Source: Poriferisodalis sp965198245 (GTDB lineage: Bacteria; Actinomycetota; Acidimicrobiia; Acidimicrobiales; Poriferisodalaceae). From it: 64,000 nucleotides of DNA. The notes below the pieces were generated by a model that was not told the DNA's origin, searched no databases, and worked only from the letters and a program-made list of their open reading frames with translations. Of the stretch, positions 17,484 to 27,800 are shown in pieces (the first letter of the stretch is position 1; each line of letters starts with the position of its first letter). The stretch is from NCBI RefSeq assembly GCF_965198245.1, contig NZ_OZ240249.1, positions 992,001 through 1,056,000 on the forward strand, written 5' to 3'. The position numbers and the translations under genes were made by a program.

Positions 17484-18314
17484 GTGGGTTCGGCTCTGCT
17501 GTATGCGAACCCCGAGGGCGACGCCCTCGAGGACATTGTGAACGTCAGCCAATATCCGGTTGGCAACGTCCAGAACGCCGGAGGTTCAGTCAACGAGAGT
17601 TGGGCGGACATGGTGGCCACGACGAGGCGGGCCCTGGCAGCCGACGGGTGCGCAACGCTGCCGGGATTCTTGACCGACGAGGGGTTACGGCGAGCACGCA
17701 GCGAAATCTCCTCACTGATGCCGAAGGCACCGCTGCGTCATGAGACCTCGAGCGTCTACGCGCGCTCCGATCTCGAAGTGGGTCTCGCGCCGGACGATCC
17801 TCGCCAGATCCAGATGTCACGCCTGATCGGTCACCTCACCCGCGACCAGATCCCGCCCGACGTGGTGCTGGCGCGCGTGTATGCCGCACCTGGCGTCAAG
17901 CAATTCGTGGCGGCGTGCGTCGGCGAAGTCCGGGCGTTCGAATACGCCGACCCGCTGGCGGGGCTTGTTGTCACGGTGACGCCCCCGGGCGGCGAGCTCC
18001 ACTGGCACTACGACACCAACGAGTTTGTCGTCACGCTCATGGTGGCCGAACCTGATTCCGGCGGCGACTTCGAGAACGTCTCGCAAGGCTGCAGCAGCAC
18101 CTCGTCGCCACGGACTGCGACGCGCTGCTGCTCTATGACCCGCTCAACGTCAGGTACGCCACCGGCACGACGAACATGGCGGTGTACTCGCTGCACCACC
18201 CCTGCCGGTACGCACTCGTGCCTGCGGAGGGTCCGGTCACTCTGTTCGAGTTCAAGACGTGTGAACACCTCTCCGAGGGGCATCCCGCCGTGGGTGAGGT
18301 GCGAAATGCGGTGA
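17484..18314 (+). pseudogene. Truncated Fe(II)/2-oxoglutarate oxygenase (BesD/HalD-like)
   Basis: The frame encodes an N-terminal two thirds of a 2-oxoglutarate oxygenase (RRALAADGCATLPGFL at the start, iron ligands in HWHYDTNEFVVTLM, then SGGDFENV). Homologues continue with a distal His and a 2-oxoglutarate-binding Arg. Here the similarity stops at about base 18080, and the remaining frame to 18314 is an Arg/Ser/Thr-rich shadow of the next gene. The H-x-D triad points to a hydroxylase rather than a halogenase (which would have H-x-G). GTG start with a strong GAGAGGGGG ribosome site 7 bases before it. I infer a deletion that removed the 3' third and fused it out of frame to the peptidase gene. 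Likely inactive. Confidence 0.72.
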
Positions 18315-19237
18315 GTTGGTACCACTTCATCACCGGGCCGCGTACTGGTGAATTCGCCGATCGCTGGGCCGCAGAAATCGCTTCACTGCTCGGTTCGAGT
18401 CCGTTCCGGCGGCGGGGCACCCAGCCCAGGCTTGCCGTGGATCGGCTGGACCCGCTGGGCCTGTGGGCCCTCGGTCGTCACGGCGTGACGGTGACAGATG
18501 GCGGTGACATCGTCAGCGGGGCCCGAGCAGTCAAGTGCCCGGGAGAAATTGCAGCTATCCGGGCGGCCATCCAGGTCTGCGAGCGGGCCATCGCGGCAAT
18601 GGAGGCCTCGTGCCGGCCTGGCATCACCGAGCAGGAACTCTGGTCGGTGATGCATCAAGTCGCCATCGCTGGCGGCGGAGAGTGGTTCGAGACCCGTTTG
18701 CTCACATCTGGGCCTCGTACGAACCCGTGGTACCAGGAGTGCTCGGATCGGGTGATCCGCGACGGCGACCTCGTCGCTTTCGACACTGATCACGTGGGCC
18801 TGGGCGGATACACCGTGGACGTGTCACGCACTTGGCTCGCGGGCGACGCCAAGCGCACGCCCGAGCAGCGCACCATGTATGCCGCCGCATGCGAGCAGGT
18901 GCAGCGCAATATCGAGCTGCTGCAGCCAGGGGTGACCTTCGCAGAGCTCTCCGAGCGCGCCTACCTGCCACTCGGCGAGCTGCACTCGGAGGCGAATGCG
19001 TGCGTTGTCCATGGCATGGGCCTGTGCAACGAATTCCCACTGGTGCTCAACCGCGAGCTCTTCGGGAAAGATGGCTATGACGGCGTGCTCGAGGCCGGGA
19101 TGGTGCTGTGCGTCGAGAGCTTGGTGGCCCCTGTCGGGCGCCCCGAGGCTGTCAAGCTCGAGGAACAGGTGGTTGTCACCCCGACAGGTCCTGAATTGCT
19201 GTCGAAGTCGCCGTTTTGTGAGGCCCTGCTGAGCTGA
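18176..19237 (+). CDS. M24 family metallopeptidase-fold protein (creatinase / DddP-like), 5' truncated
   Basis: A pita-bread fold protein. The metal ligands are intact: two Asp in FDTDHVG and TVDVSRTW, His in VHGMGLCNEFP, Glu in LCVESLV and Glu in KLEEQVV. The family also includes Xaa-Pro peptidases, creatinase and the DMSP lyase DddP; the substrate is unknown. Similarity to the N-terminal domain extends upstream of the ATG in the same frame (LARLQQHLV, then DALLLYDPLNVRYATG, from about base 18080), but there is no ATG, GTG or TTG in that stretch, which begins after a TGA at 18053. The native start has been lost, so translation could begin only at 18176 (353 residues), some 30 residues late, or by fusion to the oxygenase frame. 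Function may be impaired. Confidence 0.75.
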   Translation: MAVYSLHHPCRYALVPAEGPVTLFEFKTCEHLSEGHPAVGEVRNAVSWYHFITGPRTGEFADRWAAEIASLLGSSPFRRRGTQPRLAVDRLDPLGLWALGRHGVTVTDGGDIVSGARAVKCPGEIAAIRAAIQVCERAIAAMEASCRPGITEQELWSVMHQVAIAGGGEWFETRLLTSGPRTNPWYQECSDRVIRDGDLVAFDTDHVGLGGYTVDVSRTWLAGDAKRTPEQRTMYAAACEQVQRNIELLQPGVTFAELSERAYLPLGELHSEANACVVHGMGLCNEFPLVLNRELFGKDGYDGVLEAGMVLCVESLVAPVGRPEAVKLEEQVVVTPTGPELLSKSPFCEALLS

Positions 19238-19349
19238 CTGGCGAGATCGCCCCAGAGTATCGCCAGCGGTTCGACCAGGAGTCTGTGTTGCGCACGAGCG
19301 CCCACACCCGCGTCGATTTCTCCTGACGGCCAACTGGCCGCGCTCGGCT

Positions 19350-20258
19350 TCAGCTGTTCTTTGGATCGCCGAGCCACGCGACGATGGCATCGGCGACTTG
19401 ACGCTCCGGCGCGTCGTCGGCGGTCTCTGGACGCATGAGTGCCGACCACTCCAAGTCGAGGCCGGAGCGTCCGCAACGCACGGCTGCGAGTCGTCCTGTG
19501 TCCATCCACGGCGACATCGCCCACCGGCTGAGAATCGATACTCCAAAATCGGCTGCGATCATTTCGGCGATCGCACCTGTTTGCTCAAGCACCGTAATCG
19601 TGCGAGGTGAAACACCGGAGGGTCGGAGAAAGCGTTCGTACTCGAAGCCCGGCGATGGTTGACGGTTGTAGGTGAAGTAGTCCTCTTCGGCTAACGCCTC
19701 GGACCCGATCCATGAACGGCTCGCAAGGCGATGCCCCGGGTGGGTGACGAGCACGAGTTCGTCTGTGAACACGTGCAGTGTTTCATTCGTTCCCTGAGCG
19801 GGACCAGGAGCAAGTACCAGGTCAGCCGTACCGTCAGCGAGTCGATGTGCTGGCGCGTCACCAATGACGACGAGTTCCAGCAGCAGTCCTTCCAATCGCT
19901 CGCTCGCTGCCGCGGCGAATGGCGCCAGCCAGTGGTAACAGTCGTAAGAGCCGACTCCGATGCGAACGGTGGCGGTCGTCCCGCCGACACTGCGCATGAA
20001 ATCCCGTTCGGCGCGGCCCAAGTCCGGCATCGCGCGATGCGCGGCTTGGCACAGAGCGAGCGCAGCGGGCGTCGGCTGCATGCCACGCGACGGGCGGCGT
20101 TCGAATAAGCGTCCGCCGAGCCGTCGTTCGGCCTCCGCCAATCGATGGCTGACAGCCGACTGGCTGACATGAAGTCGGCCAGCTGCCGCGGTGACTGATC
20201 CGGTGTCCGAAACCGCCACGATGGTTTCGTAATGGTGCATTTCCAAACGTGATGACAT
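19350..20258 (-). CDS. LysR-family transcriptional regulator
   Basis: A 302-residue LysR-type regulator. The winged helix-turn-helix is at residues 5-65 (TGSVTAAAGRLHVSQSAVSHRLAEAERRL split over the motif), and the effector-binding domain follows (about 90-295). The N-terminus resembles MetR-type members. LysR regulators commonly control a divergent gene, but upstream of it lies a 556-base AT-rich gap and then the 3' end of the FAD/GcvT dehydrogenase gene, so the target is unclear. Candidates are its own gene or the betaine-type demethylation genes. Confidence 0.92.
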   Translation of the reverse strand: MSSRLEMHHYETIVAVSDTGSVTAAAGRLHVSQSAVSHRLAEAERRLGGRLFERRPSRGMQPTPAALALCQAAHRAMPDLGRAERDFMRSVGGTTATVRIGVGSYDCYHWLAPFAAAASERLEGLLLELVVIGDAPAHRLADGTADLVLAPGPAQGTNETLHVFTDELVLVTHPGHRLASRSWIGSEALAEEDYFTYNRQPSPGFEYERFLRPSGVSPRTITVLEQTGAIAEMIAADFGVSILSRWAMSPWMDTGRLAAVRCGRSGLDLEWSALMRPETADDAPERQVADAIVAWLGDPKNS

Positions 20259-20814
20259 AGCTACAAAATCACCAGCCTGGACGAGATATGTGAATAAATA
20301 TAATGATTGCTATTAAAGTCATGCATTTGTTTCGCCTGAACATGGTCGCATCGACCGGTGATTCTCGCGCTGAAGCACCGTTCACATACGTTTTGTGTTG
20401 GTATCTGGCTTGTCATTGGTATGACCATAAGGATGAAACGGCTGTTATTCCTCTGCCGAATACAGGAAACTAGAGAAGTGTAGTTCAATACTAAACGGGA
20501 CCACCCCAGTGGGATTGGTCATGACGACCTGAAGTGCGTAAATTGTACAACTTCGCCCGCATCTCGTAAGAGTGTTGCACTTTATTCACGCTGGTTTCCG
20601 TACATGACTGTCTGTAACGCCGGGGGAATTCCATTGTGACATGCATGAACGCCAAGCGCACGATGCATCAGGGACTATCGGAATACCAGAGAAAATGGGA
20701 TGTATGTCTTGACACCGAGAAGGTGATCGATATATCGCGCCACCGTCAGGCCACGTAAATTCTGTGGCAAGCATCTGCTAGGCGCCGTTGTCGACAAATG
20801 ACCCTGGAGGGCGC
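20259..20814. other. AT-rich intergenic region without a supportable gene
   Basis: This 556-base stretch has clearly lower GC than everything around it. No frame shows codon use or similarity like the neighbours; a 75-codon minus frame (20261-20488) has no recognisable motif. It holds the promoter region of the LysR gene at its left end. Short palindromes include TTGTACAA (20543-20550) and the pair GGTCATGACGACC near 20517. It may be a decayed or horizontally acquired remnant. I see no hairpin of riboswitch type that I can support. Confidence 0.5.
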
Positions 20815-23481
20815 TTAGCGACGCATTGCGGTGCCGTCTGGATCCCAGAGGCATCCGTTGACAAGATGCGCCACTCGCCGCTCGCCCACGATCACTATTT
20901 TGAATTCGACATCGTTGTTGGCAAACTCGACCGGCACATAGCCCATGGCGACCGATGCATCGCTGTAGTGGGCATAGCCACCTGAAGTAACCCAGCCGAC
21001 CGGGTCGCCATTGCAGAAGATGGGTTCATCGGCCACGGCATCGAAACCGGAGCGATCCCTCACGCCCGGGATGGTCCACGTGCGCAGCGCCATCGAACCC
21101 TGCGGCGCTGGGTTGACACCAGCCCTAGGTCGCCGAGGTCCGTTCTTGGCAATGAGTGCTGACCGGCCGACGAAGTCTGTGCCGTCGTCGTTGGATCTCG
21201 TGAACCGGATGAAGCGGCCCAGACCAGCCTCGAGGGGGTCGTAGGTGGGTCGGTACTCGCGTGCCCAGTTGCCGAAGCTCTTGTCCAGTCGGAGCGAGTT
21301 GAGGGCATGGAGGCCAAACAGGCGCAGCCCGTGCGCTGCGCCATGCGACAACAGCAGGCTGAACACATGCTGCAGGAGGCCTGCATCCATCCACAGCTCG
21401 TATCCGAGATCGCCCGTGTAGCTCAGGCGACCGCACCAGACTCGCGCCCAGCCGACGTCGATAGCCGTGAAGCTGCCGAAGCCCATGGCTTCGCGCGAGA
21501 CATCAGCGTCAGTGACTTCGGCCAGCAGCGTCCTCGATTTCGGTCCTGCGATGGCCACGCCGCACATTTCCATACCAAGCGTGCGGTACCACACGGGTTC
21601 CCGCGACGCCGGTCCATCCGGCGCTGTGCCTTTTGACGCCGGTCCATCCGGCGCTGTGCCCTTCCAGCGGGCGAGATCCTCGTCGAACCAGCGCTCGTAG
21701 TAACGCTCGGCAACGCCCGAACCGAAGATCATGAAGCGCTCGCTGCTCGATGTATTCGCCGTGGCGCCTGCTGTCACCGTCTGTGCAGGTCCATCGGCGC
21801 TCCCGATCGCTGGAGGCAGGCAGGCGATGGTGAGGTCGCCAGTGAGGTTCCCCTGCTCGTTGCACATCGGTGCGAGAGCGATTCGTCCCGGTCGCGGCAA
21901 CCTGCCCGCGGTGAGGTGCGTGAGCCACGCTCGCGCACCGGGCCCTTCGACGAGGAACTTGGCGAATCCCGACGTCTCCATGAGTCCGACGTCGTTGCGA
22001 ACGGCGTGAACTTCGGCTCTCACATGGGGCCATGCGTTGGAGCGTCCGAAGGTGACGTCCTCGACGGTCCCCGCCTCGGGCGCGAACCACAGAGGCACCT
22101 CCAAGCCGAAGGCGTCGCCGAAGACTGCCCCGGCCTGGCGTTGGTCCTCGTAAATCGAGGTTGTCGCAAGCGGACGACCCTCACCGAAGAATTCGTTCGG
22201 GAAGCGGATGCTGAAACGTCGTTGGTAGTTCTCGCGCACCTTGGCGGCGGTGTAGGAGCGAGTCGCCCAGTCGCCGAACCTGGCGACGTCCATGGCCCAC
22301 ACGTCGAAACCGGGATCCCCGGTCGTCATCCAGTTGGCGAGCGCGAGCCCGACGCCTCCCGCCTGTGAGAGACCAGCCATCACCGCGCAAGCCGACCAGT
22401 AGCCCGGCAAACCGCGGATCGGACCGACGAGGGGATTCCCGTCAGGCGCAAAGGTGAACGGACCGTTGACCACCCGTGCGATGCCGACATCGGCAAGTAC
22501 CGGAAAATGCCTGAACGCGGTCTCCAGCGACGGGGCGATGCGTTCGAGGTCGGGTGTCAGCAGGCGCTTGTCGAAGTCCCACGGCGTCTGCTGGCGCTGC
22601 CAAGCCACAGCTGCCTGCTCATATGTGCCGACCAGCAGGCCCTGACCCTCTTGGCGCGTGTAGATCTCACCGCCAAAATCGATCGCGCCCATGAGCTCTT
22701 CGCCGGTGCGCTCATTGTGGGCGACGATCTCGGAGACGGGCTCAGTGATCACATATGTGTGCTCCATGGCGAGCACGGGCATCTCGAGTCCCACCATGCG
22801 TCCGACCTCGCGAGCCCACAGGCCACCAGCGTTGACGACATGCAACGCTTCGATCCAGTCGTCGCAGTCGGCTGTGCTTGATGCGCCTGCGAGATCGCCG
22901 CGGGCTGTGTCGTAGAGCCCGATCCGCCAGGCGCCGTCGGGTGTGCGCTCGATGCGGCGAGCCCACCTATGGCGGCGCACCTGTGCCCCGGCCGCCATCG
23001 CCGCCCTGGCATAGGCGTAGGTCACGCCCGTCGGATCGACATGGCCGTGGTCGGCATCGAACATCGCTCCGACGAATTGGCTCGGATCGATGATGGGCAC
23101 AAGCGCCGCGGCCTCGTCCGCCGAGATCATCTCGGAGGCAATGCCGAGATATCGTCCGCGTGCGTCGGTCATCCGAAGCCAGTCGAGACGCTCAGGCGTG
23201 TCGGCCAGCGAGATCGCGCCAGTCACATGAATGCCGCAGTCCTGACCCGAGAGTGCTTCGATTTCGCGGTACAGCTCGATCGTGTACTTCTGCAGCTTCG
23301 CCACAGTCGGGTCAGAATTGATCGGATGCATTCCGCCGGCGGCGTGCCACGTGGAACCCGCCGTCAGCTCAGAACGCTCGAGCAGCACCACGTCGGTCCA
23401 GCCAGCGCGAGTCAGGTGAAAGAGCACCGAAGCGCCAACGACGCCGCCGCCGATCACGACGGCCTGTACCCGGTCGGTCAC
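20815..23481 (-). CDS. FAD-dependent dehydrogenase fused to GcvT domain (dimethylglycine/sarcosine dehydrogenase-like)
   Basis: An 888-residue protein with an N-terminal DAO-type FAD domain (dinucleotide motif VIGGGVVGAS, residues 9-18; STWHAAGG with His46, the site of covalent FAD attachment in dimethylglycine dehydrogenases) and a C-terminal folate-binding aminomethyltransferase domain (about 440-880, with YTGDLGYELW and LRLDKSFGNW). It would remove an N-methyl group from a methylated glycine and pass it to tetrahydrofolate. The GTG start overlaps the stop of the upstream Rieske oxygenase gene by 4 bases (GTGA), so the two work together; this supports betaine to dimethylglycine to sarcosine. 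A 10-residue tandem duplication is present near residues 606-626. Confidence 0.88.
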   Translation of the reverse strand: MTDRVQAVVIGGGVVGASVLFHLTRAGWTDVVLLERSELTAGSTWHAAGGMHPINSDPTVAKLQKYTIELYREIEALSGQDCGIHVTGAISLADTPERLDWLRMTDARGRYLGIASEMISADEAAALVPIIDPSQFVGAMFDADHGHVDPTGVTYAYARAAMAAGAQVRRHRWARRIERTPDGAWRIGLYDTARGDLAGASSTADCDDWIEALHVVNAGGLWAREVGRMVGLEMPVLAMEHTYVITEPVSEIVAHNERTGEELMGAIDFGGEIYTRQEGQGLLVGTYEQAAVAWQRQQTPWDFDKRLLTPDLERIAPSLETAFRHFPVLADVGIARVVNGPFTFAPDGNPLVGPIRGLPGYWSACAVMAGLSQAGGVGLALANWMTTGDPGFDVWAMDVARFGDWATRSYTAAKVRENYQRRFSIRFPNEFFGEGRPLATTSIYEDQRQAGAVFGDAFGLEVPLWFAPEAGTVEDVTFGRSNAWPHVRAEVHAVRNDVGLMETSGFAKFLVEGPGARAWLTHLTAGRLPRPGRIALAPMCNEQGNLTGDLTIACLPPAIGSADGPAQTVTAGATANTSSSERFMIFGSGVAERYYERWFDEDLARWKGTAPDGPASKGTAPDGPASREPVWYRTLGMEMCGVAIAGPKSRTLLAEVTDADVSREAMGFGSFTAIDVGWARVWCGRLSYTGDLGYELWMDAGLLQHVFSLLLSHGAAHGLRLFGLHALNSLRLDKSFGNWAREYRPTYDPLEAGLGRFIRFTRSNDDGTDFVGRSALIAKNGPRRPRAGVNPAPQGSMALRTWTIPGVRDRSGFDAVADEPIFCNGDPVGWVTSGGYAHYSDASVAMGYVPVEFANNDVEFKIVIVGERRVAHLVNGCLWDPDGTAMRR
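21605..21664 (-). repeat. 30-bp in-frame tandem duplication
   Basis: Two head-to-tail copies of a 30-base unit (21605-21634 and 21635-21664), 28 of 30 bases identical. They encode KGTAPDGPAS twice within the GcvT part of the dehydrogenase, in what is probably a surface loop. Because the unit is a multiple of 3 the frame is kept. Confidence 0.95.
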
Positions 23482-24800
23482 GACGACGAAGTTTGCACCG
23501 ATGAGGCCGTTGCGTCGAGTTCCATGGCTGGCGGCAAGGGGTTCGGCTCACTGCCGTGGCGGTCGGCGTTCTCGGCACCGTCGCCCGCAGGCACTGCCAA
23601 GTCGGCCACACAGGGGAGCGTCATCAGGTCCGCCGTCATCTTGTGGAAGCGGTTCAGCGGTTCCTCGAACCGAGGGGCCAGTGGTCCCGGAGGCGCACCG
23701 CCCAACGAGATGCCGCGCTGGGCCCGCTCGCAGATGTCGATGTCCTCGTCGTTCACTTCGATCCAGAAGCGGCGCGTGATCTCGAACGACTCGCACAATG
23801 CGGCCGGCGGCTCGGGTCCAGTCATCGGACCGGGTGGGAACAGGAACGTGCAGTGTTCAAGGGTGCGGCCTGCGCCCAGCGGCTGCAGCGTCATCAGGAA
23901 CATGTGGCTCGGCAGCACGGCCAGCAACACGTTGGGAAAGAGCGCAACGAATCTGCCGCTGGCGGCATCAGAGTTGTCGAGGCTGGCCGCTGCAGGCAGT
24001 TTCAGCCAATCGTCACGCTCGTCCCCCGACACAGGCGTGGTGGTCTGCCCGCAGTACATGCCTGGCCCCTGGTACCGATAGTGGTCGGCGACACGCGACA
24101 CCTTGGCCAGCTCCGGATGCACCCAGGGCAGGTGGTAGTACTCGGCAAAGTTCTCGACGATGAGCTTCCAGTTGGCGGCCACGTCGAAGGTGCATGCCGC
24201 TTCTTCGAGCTCGACGGGATGCCACTTCTCGAAGCCGTAGGCGGCCATGCGGTCACCCAGATCGCCGAGCCACGCGCTCAACGGCGGGGAGTCGTTGTCG
24301 AGACAGGCAAACACGAGCGGACCCCAGGTATCCACTCTCACCCGGATCAGTCCGTAGTCCGCCAAGTCGAAGCCATCTCGCGGCACCGTGTCGAACATCG
24401 GTGCGGACACGAGCTGGCCGTCCGCGCTGTAGTGCCAACGGTGATAGGGGCAGCGGATCGTGTTCGCGATGTCGCAATCGGCCTCGGCGAGCTCGGTGCC
24501 ACGGTGGCGGCAGGAATTCAAGAAGCCGTGCAGACCCGTTTCGGTTCGGGTCAGCAGAACGGAGCGTCCGCCGACCGAACGCACCAGCAGCCGACCTGGC
24601 CGCGCCACCTCGAAAGCCAGGGCCACCCCAACCCACGCCCGGCCGAACAGACGCTCCTGTTCAGCAGCAAAGAACTCCTCGTCGGCGTAGACCGCGGGCT
24701 GCATCGCGAACGCGGCTTCGACCGGATTGCGATTCGGAGCCCAGAATTCAGACCCCGGTTGTGTCCATTGGGCCTTCGGTCGTGCCAGTGGAGTCGTCAT
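23478..24800 (-). CDS. Rieske-type oxygenase alpha subunit (glycine betaine monooxygenase-like)
   Basis: A 440-residue Rieske non-heme iron oxygenase. The [2Fe-2S] centre is C97-x-H99 and C117-x-x-H120 (SCRHRGTEL, CPYHRWHY). The mononuclear iron site is in NWKLIVENFAEYYHLPWVHP with His223 and His228. Members that act on quaternary amines (GbcA, CntA) have this layout. The next gene downstream is a dimethylglycine-dehydrogenase-like protein overlapping it by 4 bases, so demethylation of glycine betaine or a similar betaine is the best guess. No ferredoxin-reductase partner gene is next to it; the electron donor must be encoded elsewhere. Confidence 0.88.
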   Translation of the reverse strand: MTTPLARPKAQWTQPGSEFWAPNRNPVEAAFAMQPAVYADEEFFAAEQERLFGRAWVGVALAFEVARPGRLLVRSVGGRSVLLTRTETGLHGFLNSCRHRGTELAEADCDIANTIRCPYHRWHYSADGQLVSAPMFDTVPRDGFDLADYGLIRVRVDTWGPLVFACLDNDSPPLSAWLGDLGDRMAAYGFEKWHPVELEEAACTFDVAANWKLIVENFAEYYHLPWVHPELAKVSRVADHYRYQGPGMYCGQTTTPVSGDERDDWLKLPAAASLDNSDAASGRFVALFPNVLLAVLPSHMFLMTLQPLGAGRTLEHCTFLFPPGPMTGPEPPAALCESFEITRRFWIEVNDEDIDICERAQRGISLGGAPPGPLAPRFEEPLNRFHKMTADLMTLPCVADLAVPAGDGAENADRHGSEPNPLPPAMELDATASSVQTSSS

Positions 24801-24862
24801 TTCGTAGTTCTAGCCCGTTCTCGCCAACTCTCCGAACAGCAGTGCGCGGACCACGGCGCGGG

Positions 24863-27800
24863 CTATCCGTCGTGTTCGCTCTCGGGGCTGCCCGAGCGCC
24901 CTGCCGGACGTATCTCGGCGATGAGATCGCCGGGCTCGAGCAGGGCGCCCGGTGCTGCTGCGATCGATACGACAGTTCCAGCAACCGGAGCCGAGATCGA
25001 CGACTCCATCTTCATGGCCTCGATCACCGCGATCGTGTCGCCAACGGCGACCTGATCGCCCTCGGCCACCGCGACGTTGACCGAGCCCCGGAAGGGTGCT
25101 GCCACGTGCCCGGGCACGCTTGGGTCGGCGCGGGCATGGGTGGGACGGTCCGCTGCAACGGTGCGATCCAGCGTGTCGATGTCGCGGGGCTGACCGTTGA
25201 CCCGGAAGTTGACCATGCGGATGCCCTCGTCGTTGGGCTCGCTGATCGATCGCAGACCGAGCAGCAGACGCACGCCGGGGCCGAGCACCACTGCAGTGTC
25301 CCAAGCGTGAGGATCCAGCCCGTACCAGAACAGCAGTGATGGCAGCACTGACAGGTCGCCATAGCGCTCGGTGTTCTCTGCTTGCGCGGACGATGGTGTC
25401 GGGAAGAGCAGCCGGTTGAGCGTGGCGCGCCGATCAGTGGCCAAACCCGCCTTGTCGTCGTCGGTGAGGTCTTTGGTCTTGGGTGTCCAATCGCGGTCCT
25501 CGGTTGCCTGAGAGCGGAACGGCTCAGCGAACCCGCCGGGCGGGGTTCCGAGTTCGCCGTGAAGGAATCCGATGACGCTGTCGGGCAAGTCGGCGCCAGC
25601 GGGATCAGCCGCCAGCTCGTCGGGAGTGACGCCCGAGGCCACGAGGTGCAGGGCGAGGTCGCCGACAACCTTGGATGACGGCGTGACCTTGATGGGGCGA
25701 CCGAGCAGTTCATTGCACGCCGCGTAGAGCCGTTCCACCTCCTCGAAACGATGCCCGATGCCGAGCGCCCGAGCCTGTGCCCGCAGGTTTGACAGCTGTC
25801 CGCCTGGAATCTCGTGGCGATAGATGGTGCCGGTGGGCGACGGAAGCCCGGCTTCGAACGGCGCATATACACGGCGCACTGCCTCCCAGTAGGGCTCCAT
25901 GTCGCCGATCGCGTCGAGATCGAGGCCGGTCTCCCGCTCGGTGTCGTCGGTCATCGCCACGACGGAGGCGATCGACGGCTGCGATGTCATCCCCGACAGC
26001 GGTGGCGCGGCCGCGTCAATGGCGTCCACACCTGCCTCCACCGCCGCCAGGTAGGTCGCGAGCTGCCCGCCGCCGGTGTCGTGCGTATGCAGGTGCACGG
26101 GCTGGGCGAAGCGCTCACGCAGCGCGCTGACCAGCGTCGACGCGGCAGACGGCCGCAGCAGCCCGGCCATGTCCTTGATGCACAGGATGTGCACCCCTGC
26201 GTCATCGAGCCCCGAGGCGACACCCAGGTAGTAGTCGAGCGTGTAGAGGTCCTCGTGGGGGCTGGACAGGTTGCCGGAGTAGCAGATCGTGCCCTCGGCA
26301 ATTGCGCCAGCCTCGATCACCGCTTCGATGGCGGGTCGCATCTGGTCGATCGAATTGAACGCGTCGAAGACGCGGAAGATGTCCATCCCGCACTCGGCAG
26401 CCTCAGCCACGAATTGGTGCGCAACCGTGTCGGGATACGGCGAGTAGCCCACTGTGTTGCGTCCCCGCAACAGCATCTGAGTGCAGATGTTGGGCGCCGC
26501 CGCCCGGATGCGTCGCAGGCGCTCCCAGGGGTCCTCGTGCAGGAACCGCAGTGCCACGTCGAAGGTGGCACCGCCCCAGCACTCCATGCTGAGTAGTTGC
26601 GGCATGAAGTGAGCCATCTGGCGGGCACCGGCCACGAGGTCGATGGTGCGCAGTCGCGTGGCAAGGATCGACTGGTGGGCATCGCGCAGCGTGGTGTCGG
26701 TGACGGCAACCGCAGTCGCAGCACGCAGCTCAGCGGCAAAGCGAGCCGGTCCGAGCTCGGCGAGACGCTGCCGCGATCCAACGGGCGGCGCGCCCTGCAC
26801 TGGCCGCAGCTTGGAAGCTGGATCGATGTCGGTCGGCGCCGGGCCGTTCGGCTGGTGGATGGTCATATCGGCCAGGTACCGCAGCAAGCGGGTGGCACGG
26901 TCGGCCCCGACGGATGCTGCGGTCAGCTCGGGTCGATCATCGATAAACGTCGTCGTGACTGGCCCGGCTCGGAATTCGGGGTCCGCGAGGACCGCCTGCA
27001 GGTACGGCTGGTTGGTCGACACACCCCGGACCCGGTACTCAGCCAGGGTGCGCTGCATCCGGCGGACCACGGTGTCGAAATCGGGACCCCGGCAGGTGAT
27101 CTTCTCGATCATCGAGTCGAAGTGCGGTGTGATCTCCACGCCTTGATAGACGCAACCGTCGAGACGCACCCCGGCGCCGCTGGCGGGCCGGTACGCGACG
27201 ATCCGGCCGGTGTCGGGCCGGAAGTCATGCGCCGGATCTTCGGCGGTGACCCGGCACTGCATTGCGAAGCCACGCAGGCTGATGCGTTCCTGGGCGAGTC
27301 CGAGGTCCGCCAGCGTGGCGCCCGACGCAATGCGCAGCTGCGATTCCACCAGATCGACGTCGGTCGCTTCCTCAGTCACGGTGTGCTCGACCTGGATGCG
27401 GGGATTCATCTCGATGAAGACGTGGCGGTCGCCAGCTTCGACGAGAAACTCCACGGTGCCCGCGTTGGCGTAGCCGATGGACTCGGCGAAATGCACGGCA
27501 TCGGCAAGCAATTGCTGCCGTACTGCCTCGTCGAGATCCCGCGCCGGGGCCATCTCGACGACCTTCTGGAAGCGTCGTTGCACCGAGCAGTCCCGCTCGA
27601 AGAGGTGCACGACATTGCCTTCGGTGTCGGCCAGGACTTGCGCCTCGATGTGGCGCACGTCGGTCATGGCTTCCTCGCAGAAGACCGTGCCGTCGCCAAA
27701 GGCGCTGTGCGCCTCGCGGCGGGCCGCCTCGACCGCTTCGGCCAGATCCCCGGGGCGCTCCACACGCCGCATGCCGCGACCGCCTCCGCCCGAGGCCGCT

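Noticed and set aside
18080..18100. Programmed frameshift joining the oxygenase and M24 frames
   Set aside because: No slippery heptamer or downstream pseudoknot that I can see, and the oxygenase lacks its own C-terminal third, so a fused product would not be sensible.
20261..20488. A 75-codon minus-strand frame in the AT-rich island
   Set aside because: No ribosome site, no motif, and base use unlike the neighbouring genes; kept only as part of the island.
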